From assembly GCA_026990815.1 (NCBI GenBank), contig JALXCS010000034.1, forward strand, positions 1 to 8,733: a stretch of 8,733 bases of DNA, given 5' to 3'. The DNA is from Methylomonas sp. GTDB lineage: Bacteria; Pseudomonadota; Gammaproteobacteria; Methylococcales; Methylomonadaceae. Under the pieces are notes generated by a model that was not told where the DNA came from, ran no database searches, and was given only the letters and a program-made list of their open reading frames with translations. Positions 1 to 6,058 of this stretch are shown in pieces. Position 1 is the stretch's first letter. Each line of letters begins with the position of its first letter. Position numbers and translations under genes: made by a program.

Positions 1-47
1 GAATTGCACTTATGAGTTGAATCTAGGATTGATTAAAAATTATATCG
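1..47. other. Non-coding edge downstream of the phosphotransferase-like gene
   Basis: The 47 bases after the phosphotransferase stop are AT-rich and contain no hairpin with a T-run, so no terminator is visible. The transcription unit may continue past the left edge. Confidence 0.5.
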
Positions 48-1256
48 TCATAACAAAACATCCCTGAGAGCCTGATTTGCATAAGCAACATGTTTTCTTG
101 CTTTTCGGTCACCATTTACACGTAATGACCGTGCCGCCTTTAGCGCTTTGGCTAACCTTTTATGGCAGCGATAGGCAGCAAGTAAGCGTTGGTCTAGTTT
201 GCCGGCAATGTCTTGATAGGCGTCAAGAAAAGTCGCATTGAGTTCATCAACAGGGACTTTGTCCCTGTCTTCAAAATCCATTTCAGCAATAAATGTTGCG
301 GCATCCAGTTCCGGCTCTCCCATGCAAGTGCGATCAAAATCAACCAGCCCTAAGCGATCACCACATTCCAACCATTGGTGTGCATGGGGAGCTCCATGCA
401 AAGGTCGTAATCTAGTCGTATGCCGGGCGTGGAATACTCGCAGTATTTGAAGTATATTACTCAAATCAGACGTTAAACCAGGCACACGTCTGACTAGTTC
501 ATTGGCATATTTAATCGTACGCTGTAATTGAGCTTGACCATCAAAGCCTAACACCGGTTCGATACCACTTCGGGTCATTCCCCCTGCGGCAGTTCCTATA
601 CGACTGGCTATATCAGTCCCATCAGTACTGAACAATTTTTCAACAAGAGGTTGGCCTTCGATGGCATGATGCCACAAGGTCTGTGTTTTTATATCCCAAC
701 GAATAGGTTTAGCAATGGTGAAATTTAGCCGCTCTTCACAAGCTGCATTCCAGAGGCGTTGACTTTCCGCATAAATTTGCGCACCTCGATTATCAGCAAA
801 TTGTTTACCAAACACTTTACTAGCTGTTTGTTCCGAATATGCACTAAAGGTACAACGTTTGGAAGGCCGATATCGCAAAATTTCAACATCTTGTTTTATA
901 TCTAACACCATTGTGAGATGAGCTAATTTTGGATCGTTTGGAAAATGTCTGCCTCGTATCCAACCCAATTGTTTGTCAGGATAATCCTGTGTATTATTTT
1001 GTTGCTCGGGTTTTTTGCTAAACACTTCAACAAGACACATATTTCGCGAACAATCACCTTGCTGCAATAAAAGAGAAATATAGGGTTCAGAATCAGGGTC
1101 GAAACGACCATAACATTTCTTCCAAACGGTGGATGCATCCCATTCAGGCCATGTTTCTGCAAATGCCTCGATAACCCGGGTTTGCCATTCGGCTTGAGAA
1201 ACCAACTGCAATTTTTCCCGGAACTGTTCATAACAGGTAATCGACTTGTTCATCAT
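48..1256 (-). CDS. APH-fold phosphotransferase-like protein with altered catalytic loop
   Basis: This 402-residue protein resembles the aminoglycoside phosphotransferase / choline kinase superfamily, which transfers phosphate from ATP to small hydroxylated substrates. The N-lobe has a strand-rich segment with an RYRPSKRC motif (residues 128-135) and a lysine at 147 that could bind ATP. The C-lobe has HGAPHAHQ at 287-294, where the usual catalytic loop reads HGDxHxxN, followed by the metal-binding GLVDFD (303-308) and GEPELDAATF (313-322). The Asp of the catalytic loop is therefore Ala and the Asn is Gln. The reading frame is otherwise intact. It starts at ATG 1256 or the adjacent ATG 1253, inside the last codons of the upstream exporter gene, with only a weak GAGAA upstream, so translation is probably coupled. 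The substrate is unknown. A role with the exporter, modifying or sensing its cargo, is inference. It could be a pseudokinase. Antibiotic resistance is not indicated. Confidence 0.8.
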   Translation of the reverse strand: MMNKSITCYEQFREKLQLVSQAEWQTRVIEAFAETWPEWDASTVWKKCYGRFDPDSEPYISLLLQQGDCSRNMCLVEVFSKKPEQQNNTQDYPDKQLGWIRGRHFPNDPKLAHLTMVLDIKQDVEILRYRPSKRCTFSAYSEQTASKVFGKQFADNRGAQIYAESQRLWNAACEERLNFTIAKPIRWDIKTQTLWHHAIEGQPLVEKLFSTDGTDIASRIGTAAGGMTRSGIEPVLGFDGQAQLQRTIKYANELVRRVPGLTSDLSNILQILRVFHARHTTRLRPLHGAPHAHQWLECGDRLGLVDFDRTCMGEPELDAATFIAEMDFEDRDKVPVDELNATFLDAYQDIAGKLDQRLLAAYRCHKRLAKALKAARSLRVNGDRKARKHVAYANQALRDVLL

Positions 1257-3063
1257 ATTTCTCAGAATTTTCGGTTTGGAATTTCGGATATTTGACAGTC
1301 AACACACCCTGCTCCAGATGCAATAACATATCTGCTTGTTCAATCAAAAGTGGTAAATGGGAAATAACCAGACAGGTTTTATTTTTCCGGATTTGATCCA
1401 GGGCTTTTAAAATGATCGATTGCGATTGCACGTCAATATTAGCCAATGGCTCATCCAGTAATAAAATCGGTCGATCCAGTAGCAACGCTCTTGCCAATGA
1501 CAACCGTGCCCGTTGACCACCGGAGAAATTATGTCCATCTTCATCCAGAACTGTATCCAGTCCCAAAGGTAATTGACGAACATACCGCTCCAAATCAACT
1601 TGTGCCAAAACCCGCCAGACATGATTCTCATCGAGATTTTGAGTATTCAGCCAAAGTGCCTCGCGGAGCGAACCGGAAAATAGATGATGCTGCTGCAACA
1701 TGACTGAGAATTGAGCGCGCAACGACACCAGGGTGACTTCGTCGTAGCTTTTACTATCAAGCAAAATTTTTCCCGAAGTCTGGACCAATTGACGTAACAT
1801 TAAATTAAACAAGGTGCTTTTACCACTGCCACTGGAGCCTGTCAGCACTGTTAATTGGCCTGGTTGTAACCGTAAGTTGATATTTTTTAGAACGGCCTGT
1901 TCAGAAGCTTGTCCTGGATAGCTGAAACTGACATCCTGAAACTCAATAACTCCTGAGCAGGATTGTATTGATTGTGCATTGGGTTGATCCTGAATGTCGG
2001 GTAACAAATTCAACAGGCTGGTCAGATGTTCAGCCCGCGTCAATCCACGGCTTACAGCTGAAGCCATCTCGTTGATTTTTTCGACAGGCTTTAACAATTG
2101 CACCATATAAGCGACAAACACGGTTAAATCGCCTACCGTTAACTGACTTTGTAATACCAGAACAGCACCACCACCCATAATCAATGCTACTGCAAAACCA
2201 TTTATGATTTGCATGCTGCGCTCCATAGTGACAGCCGCAGCGGTTTCCTTGATACCTGCTTTTAATGTTTTTCGATTGATGTCTAAAAAACGCTCCCTAA
2301 CATAATCTTCTGCACTAAGTGCCTGTACCGTTGGCATTCCCTTGACACATTCCTGGGTAAATCCTGAAATAACACCTTCCTGGGTACGTTTATTTCGGGA
2401 ACATCGTCGCAACCGGCTCCCCTGGAAACGTACTAACCCCCCCAAAAACACCACCATAAATAAACCCGCAGCAGCCAACCAAGGGTCCAACCAGAACATG
2501 ATCGAGAGTGTAAAAAGTGTAATAACAAGATGGCGAAAAATGAGTGGAATCGTCTTTGTCAGTAATCGTACCAAGTGGTGGACATCAACCAAAATATACA
2601 ATCCCAAATCGCCACTGCGATAATTTGCTCGCTGCAAACCAGATAAACTCTGAAAATGTTTCAACATTTTGTCCCGAATTCGCAGCACCATGTTTTCCCT
2701 GACACGTGCTCCAGACATTTTTTCAACACTGCCACACAAAGTCGAAAATATAGCGATCAAGGTATAAACGCTTGCAAAAATAATAACCTTGTCTTGGTCG
2801 TTTAAGGAAATTCCTTGCTCAAGCAATAAGTTTCGAAAAAAGCCTAACCATTTCGGAAGATCATATCCTGCCATCACATGATCGATAATCAGCTTCAATG
2901 GCCAGGGTAGCAACAGCAAAGAAGCAACCGCTAAAACACCAAAAAAATAAGCTTTGAATAACAACCAACGGTTATCCCACAAATCATCTCCAGCCAGTTT
3001 CCAGACTTTTTGCCAAAGCTTTTCTGTGGACTGATTGTTAGTTGGTTCTTTATTTAATTTCAC
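1228..3063 (-). CDS. ABC exporter, fused membrane and ATPase domains (MsbA-like half transporter)
   Basis: A 611-residue inner-membrane ABC exporter half-transporter, expected to work as a homodimer that pumps a substrate outward using ATP. The membrane domain covers about residues 30-330, with hydrophobic helices near 35-57, 92-112, 172-192, 194-212, 285-304 and 308-326. The ATPase domain shows Walker A GSSGSGKST (409-417), Q-loop Gln457, signature FSGGQ (513-517), Walker B ILLLDEP with catalytic Glu538, D-loop LANID (540-544) and switch His569, so it should be active. The start is GTG at 3061-3063: an in-frame TAA lies a few codons upstream, no ATG is in frame near the beginning, and AGGAG sits 4 bases ahead. 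The final 20 residues form a hydrophilic tail partly encoded in the overlap with the next gene. Cargo is unknown. MsbA, lipid or peptide exporters are possible relatives, but no peptidase domain or other specificity mark is visible. Confidence 0.93.
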   Translation of the reverse strand: MKLNKEPTNNQSTEKLWQKVWKLAGDDLWDNRWLLFKAYFFGVLAVASLLLLPWPLKLIIDHVMAGYDLPKWLGFFRNLLLEQGISLNDQDKVIIFASVYTLIAIFSTLCGSVEKMSGARVRENMVLRIRDKMLKHFQSLSGLQRANYRSGDLGLYILVDVHHLVRLLTKTIPLIFRHLVITLFTLSIMFWLDPWLAAAGLFMVVFLGGLVRFQGSRLRRCSRNKRTQEGVISGFTQECVKGMPTVQALSAEDYVRERFLDINRKTLKAGIKETAAAVTMERSMQIINGFAVALIMGGGAVLVLQSQLTVGDLTVFVAYMVQLLKPVEKINEMASAVSRGLTRAEHLTSLLNLLPDIQDQPNAQSIQSCSGVIEFQDVSFSYPGQASEQAVLKNINLRLQPGQLTVLTGSSGSGKSTLFNLMLRQLVQTSGKILLDSKSYDEVTLVSLRAQFSVMLQQHHLFSGSLREALWLNTQNLDENHVWRVLAQVDLERYVRQLPLGLDTVLDEDGHNFSGGQRARLSLARALLLDRPILLLDEPLANIDVQSQSIILKALDQIRKNKTCLVISHLPLLIEQADMLLHLEQGVLTVKYPKFQTENSEKYDEQVDYLL

Positions 3064-3067
3064 TGAG

Positions 3068-3072
3068 CTCCT
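3068..3072 (-). promoter_or_regulatory. Ribosome binding site deciding the GTG start of the ABC exporter
   Basis: On the coding strand this reads AGGAG, 4 bases before the GTG at 3061-3063. It is the clearest Shine-Dalgarno match in the window. With the upstream in-frame stop it fixes the non-ATG start. The spacing is slightly short. Confidence 0.6.
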
Positions 3073-3095
3073 GACCTTGTTTTAAAACTGTTCTG

Positions 3096-3123
3096 ATAAT
3101 AGTCAATCCCAGAATTAAGTAAA
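3096..3123 (-). promoter_or_regulatory. Possible sigma70-type promoter for the exporter/phosphotransferase pair
   Basis: On the coding strand a TATTAT (-10-like, 3096-3101) is preceded, after 16 bases, by TTTACT (-35-like, 3118-3123). Transcription would begin near 3089, leaving about 25 bases before the GTG, enough to include the AGGAG site. A competing reading uses TTGACT (3101-3106) with TAAAAC (3079-3084), but transcription would then start on top of the ribosome binding site. The region is AT-rich, so chance matches are likely. Confidence 0.3.
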
Positions 3124-3253
3124 AAGGTTCAAAGAAATTTACAGGAACAGATGAAATGATGGGGCGAGTAAAACTACACTTTTTTCCTATGCACAATAAA
3201 AAATTGCAGATATGTGTTGAGACTAAGAAATATCAGAAGGAAGAGACAATATG

Positions 3254-4453
3254 TTATAGCAAATTAATCCAATGCTTTACTGTTGCTTGGCTTTTGGTTT
3301 TCAAGTACATTAAGCATCCAATATTTGCAGTTACAATCATTTGCGGAGATTGTTTTATTAATGTTGATAATTTGTTTGTCAATAACTGAATTGAAAGCCG
3401 AGGCTGAAAAATAGAATAAACACCTGCCGAACCGCAACATAAATGTTGATCTGAAACTTCTACCAAACTATAGCCAACAGATTCCAGAATCCTTTCAACT
3501 ACCCCAGTTATTTTCTGGCCATGCTGTAATGTACAAGGCGCCTGGAAAGCAATTTTAGGGCGATCTGGTTTTGTAAAAAAAGATAAATCTTCATTAACAA
3601 TGATTTCAGAAAGATCTTTGACTAATGATGAAAATTTAGTGGCCTTGTTTGCATATTCTGGATCATCACGCAGTATTTCACCATAGTCTTTGAGCATCAC
3701 GCCACAACCACTTGCAGTCGATACAATTGCTTCAATTCCCTGCCCAATATGAGGCCAGCAAATATCAATATTATTTCTTGCAAACATCAATGCACGCTGA
3801 TGATCTGATAAATGATAACTCAGCGCACCACAACAACTTGCCGTGTCAATTTTAATTAAAGATATTCCACATTTGTCCAATACTCTGGCTGTTGCAATAT
3901 CAATTTCCGGCGCCAAAACCGGCTGTACACAGCCTGATAAAATAAGCATTTTTCGATCATGCGTGAAATCTGGCCATTTTACTTCGGATTGTTTAGACGG
4001 AATTTTCTTCTTTAAGTTTGCTGGTAAAACTGGTTTGAATAATCTAGCTGTTCGCATCAACCATTCAAAACAATACCGATACGGAAAAACCCGATTCATT
4101 AAAAACCGGACCGACTTTTGCAACATTGGCCTTGACACTTGTCGTTCCAAAATCGGCTGGCCGATATCTTTTAGCCTTCCATATCGAACTCCGGAAGGAC
4201 AAGCCGTTTCACAAGCCCTACAAGTTAAGCAGCGATCCAGATGTTGCTGTGTATAATGACTGACACTCTTACCTTGCAGCATTTGCTTTAACAAATAAAT
4301 TCGTCCGCGTGGCCCATCAAGTTCGTCCCCCAGAATTTGATAGGTGGGACAAACAGCATTACAAAAGCCACAATGGACACAAGCCTGAAGAATACTTTGT
4401 AATTCTTCAGCTTCCTGAATTTCATTGAAAGGGGCAACCAGTTTTGTTTGCAT
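3254..4453 (-). CDS. glcF: Glycolate oxidase iron-sulfur subunit GlcF
   Basis: GlcF is the iron-sulfur subunit of the membrane-associated GlcDEF glycolate oxidase, which converts glycolate to glyoxylate and passes electrons towards the quinone pool. Counting from the chosen start, two 4Fe-4S motifs are visible: CVHCGFCNAVCP (Cys25, 28, 31, 35) and CLTCRACETACP (Cys75, 78, 81, 85). Two CCG motifs of the heterodisulfide-reductase type follow at 207-209 and 339-341. The segments GDELDGPRGRIYL, CTLQHGQK and MIVTANIGC match E. coli GlcF. I chose ATG 4453 because its product begins MQTKL, like E. coli MQTQL, giving 399 residues. The longer frame would begin with TTG at 4465, inside glcE, and adds only four residues. 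The ATG lies 5 bases after the glcE stop with no good ribosome binding site, so translation is probably coupled to glcE. All cluster ligands are present, so the subunit should be functional if GlcD is made elsewhere. Confidence 0.95.
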   Translation of the reverse strand: MQTKLVAPFNEIQEAEELQSILQACVHCGFCNAVCPTYQILGDELDGPRGRIYLLKQMLQGKSVSHYTQQHLDRCLTCRACETACPSGVRYGRLKDIGQPILERQVSRPMLQKSVRFLMNRVFPYRYCFEWLMRTARLFKPVLPANLKKKIPSKQSEVKWPDFTHDRKMLILSGCVQPVLAPEIDIATARVLDKCGISLIKIDTASCCGALSYHLSDHQRALMFARNNIDICWPHIGQGIEAIVSTASGCGVMLKDYGEILRDDPEYANKATKFSSLVKDLSEIIVNEDLSFFTKPDRPKIAFQAPCTLQHGQKITGVVERILESVGYSLVEVSDQHLCCGSAGVYSIFQPRLSIQLLTNKLSTLIKQSPQMIVTANIGCLMYLKTKSQATVKHWINLL

Positions 4454-4458
4454 GGCTG

Positions 4459-5523
4459 CTACCAATCGTTATAGAGCTTGTTTGGATTCAGAATATTTTC
4501 TGGATCAAATGTTTTTTTCAGGTTTTTCTGAATCCGCAAAACACCTGACGATAACGGCTGAAAAATATTCTCTGGTTGAATCAAGCTACGAAATAAAACA
4601 GCATGACCAGCAAATTGTTGAGCCATTGAGAATATTTTTTCAGCAGGGCAGTCGGTTTTCAACCACCGCAAAGCTCCACCCCAATCATAAAACCATTCAC
4701 CACTCAGCTTCATAATAGGTGTGGCAGGTGGTACTGAAATACGCCATAGATTTTGTTCGGAGTGGAAAAAATCAAGTTGCTGTTCTCGAAGCATCAACCA
4801 AAAATTTTCTCCCGCCGTAAGCGTCTCGCCACCGAGTTTTTCTACTTCCACACTAACAGCTTTTTTTGTTCCCGACAATCTGACATAGAGATTTCGTCCA
4901 TCAAAACACAACCCTGAAATCAAGCCATGATGCGATTGAATCAACGGCATTTTTTCAAAGGCTTGATCTTCATCCAATTCAAAAATCAATGTTGTTTCAT
5001 ATTCTGGTATTGGAAGAACCTTCAAAGATATTTCCAGTAACACTCCCAAAGTACCTAATGCCCCGGCCATCAGTCTCGAAACATCATAGCCTGCAACATT
5101 TTTCATGACTTCGCCGCCGAATGATAGTATTTCACCTCGACCGGTTAAAATCTTGCACCCCAAAACAAAATCTCTGGCAGCGCCAGTAAAAGGCCGTCTT
5201 GGCCCTGAAAAACCACAGGCAATCGTGCCTCCCAGGGTAGCATTTTCAGAAAAATGAGGTGGCTCGAATGCCAGCACCTGACCTTGTTCAGCCAGAATAT
5301 TTTGTAATTCTAGTAAGGAAGTTCCTGACCTTGCTGTCAAGACAAGTTCGCAAGGATGATAGCTGATTATTCCTTGGTGGTCACGGAGATCAAGTTGCTG
5401 ATATTGAATTTGTCTGCCATAAAATGATTTGCTGTTGCCGCCAATAATTTGTATAGCTGTTTTTGCTTCAAAGGCTTCTTTAACAGAGGCTTGAATAAGT
5501 TGCTCCAAATTATTGCTGTTCAC
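4459..5523 (-). CDS. glcE: Glycolate oxidase FAD-binding subunit GlcE
   Basis: GlcE is the second flavoprotein subunit of glycolate oxidase, working with GlcD and GlcF in the oxidation of glycolate to glyoxylate. The 354-residue product is close to the roughly 350 of E. coli GlcE. A PCMH-type FAD-binding fold fills the N-terminal half, with GGNSKSF (28-34), TLGGTIACGFSGPRRP (97-111 region) and GGEVMKNVAGYD (136-147), followed by LGTLGVL near 156-162. The C-terminal part keeps WGGALRWLK (281-289) and ends FDPENILNPNKLY (339-351), the usual end of this family. The start is GTG at 5521-5523: an in-frame TGA lies two codons upstream, and there is no in-frame ATG until Met139. The ribosome binding site is poor. 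The csiV stop is 10 bases upstream, so the gene probably depends on readthrough from the mfd-csiV transcript. The usual upstream partner glcD is absent; csiV takes its place. Confidence 0.95.
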   Translation of the reverse strand: MNSNNLEQLIQASVKEAFEAKTAIQIIGGNSKSFYGRQIQYQQLDLRDHQGIISYHPCELVLTARSGTSLLELQNILAEQGQVLAFEPPHFSENATLGGTIACGFSGPRRPFTGAARDFVLGCKILTGRGEILSFGGEVMKNVAGYDVSRLMAGALGTLGVLLEISLKVLPIPEYETTLIFELDEDQAFEKMPLIQSHHGLISGLCFDGRNLYVRLSGTKKAVSVEVEKLGGETLTAGENFWLMLREQQLDFFHSEQNLWRISVPPATPIMKLSGEWFYDWGGALRWLKTDCPAEKIFSMAQQFAGHAVLFRSLIQPENIFQPLSSGVLRIQKNLKKTFDPENILNPNKLYNDW

Positions 5524-5533
5524 AACTCATGTT

Positions 5534-6049
5534 TTACAGTGGCCTTATTGTAGCAATAACACCAAATTTTGGGTGGTCAAAATAATGAATTTCATTGAGC
5601 TTGACTCGCCTTTTTTCATTAATTCGGTAAATTAACGGAGTTTCAGTATAGACACGATCGGGCGCATATTCCAGATCCAGTAGCAAATGAACATAATGTC
5701 CTCGTTGCACCCGGACAAAGCCATTCAGCAAACTGTCCTTTTTTATTTGAACTCCTTCGCTGATACGATTAGGACCCACAGATTGAACCCAGGATTTATA
5801 GTAGACCGGTTTATAGGCATAATTTGCTGACAAACTGTAATATGCCTTTTGTAAATAAACATTCTCAACAAATTTCGGATTAATGATAGCCGGCCAATCC
5901 AAATGGCTTTCTGCCTGATCAAAAATTTCCGAGGTAGGAAAATCCTGATGAAAAACCAAAACTTCAACCCGAAAATTCCGTGCCCAACCTCTGCTGCAAA
6001 AAGCACTAAAAATAATCCCGATTAAAATGATTCTAATAATTTGCTTCAT
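5534..6049 (-). CDS. csiV: CsiV-family periplasmic peptidoglycan-binding protein
   Basis: This 171-residue protein belongs to the CsiV family. In Vibrio cholerae CsiV binds peptidoglycan in the periplasm and supports PBP1A through its lipoprotein activator LpoA. The first 23 residues form a signal peptide: lysine and arginine, a hydrophobic core, and a likely cut after GWA. Cys18 is preceded by SAF, a poor lipobox, so a lipoprotein is unlikely. Family hallmarks are the first mature strand FRVEVLVFHQ (26-35), YKSWVQ (84-89), LNGFVRVQRGHYVHLLLDLEY (108-128) and the end EIHYFDHPKFGVIATI (153-168). As I recall, V. cholerae CsiV is around 250 residues, so this is a compact form lacking the variable middle segment. 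It begins 9 bases after the mfd stop, an adjacency I recall from Vibrio. AAGGA lies 12 bases before the ATG, rather far for a strong ribosome binding site. The family call is firm; the PBP1A role is carried over from Vibrio. Confidence 0.85.
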   Translation of the reverse strand: MKQIIRIILIGIIFSAFCSRGWARNFRVEVLVFHQDFPTSEIFDQAESHLDWPAIINPKFVENVYLQKAYYSLSANYAYKPVYYKSWVQSVGPNRISEGVQIKKDSLLNGFVRVQRGHYVHLLLDLEYAPDRVYTETPLIYRINEKRRVKLNEIHYFDHPKFGVIATIRPL

Positions 6050-6058
6050 AATGTCTTG

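Larger units (their letters stand above)
3064..3253. other. Intergenic gap between glcF and the ABC exporter
   Basis: A 190-base AT-rich gap, by far the longest non-coding stretch in the window, where every other junction is 10 bases or less or an overlap. Apart from the ribosome binding site and weak promoter listed separately, I see no convincing gene. No GC-rich hairpin followed by a T-run follows the glcF stop, so the end of the upstream transcript is not marked by an intrinsic terminator. The only inverted repeat I saw is a weak CAAT-T5-ATTG around 3195-3210. Confidence 0.7.

Noticed and set aside
41..47. TATAAT-like box on the minus strand just after the phosphotransferase-like gene
   Set aside because: No -35-like sequence lies at a suitable distance upstream, and any target gene would be outside the window.
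3195..3210. Inverted repeat CAAT-T5-ATTG downstream of glcF, considered as a terminator
   Set aside because: The stem is only about four pairs, AT-rich, and no T-run follows on the coding strand.
3156..3389. A 77-codon plus-strand open frame across the gap and the end of glcF, with AGGA 9 bases ahead of its ATG
   Set aside because: More than half of it is antisense to the conserved C-terminus of glcF, the product is not recognisable and has no domain signs, and the ribosome binding site match is weak enough to be chance.
5981..6049. Possible lipoprotein signal in the csiV product (Cys18)
   Set aside because: The residues before the Cys are SAF, with Phe at the position that should be Gly, Ala or Ser. 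A standard signal peptidase site after GWA fits better.
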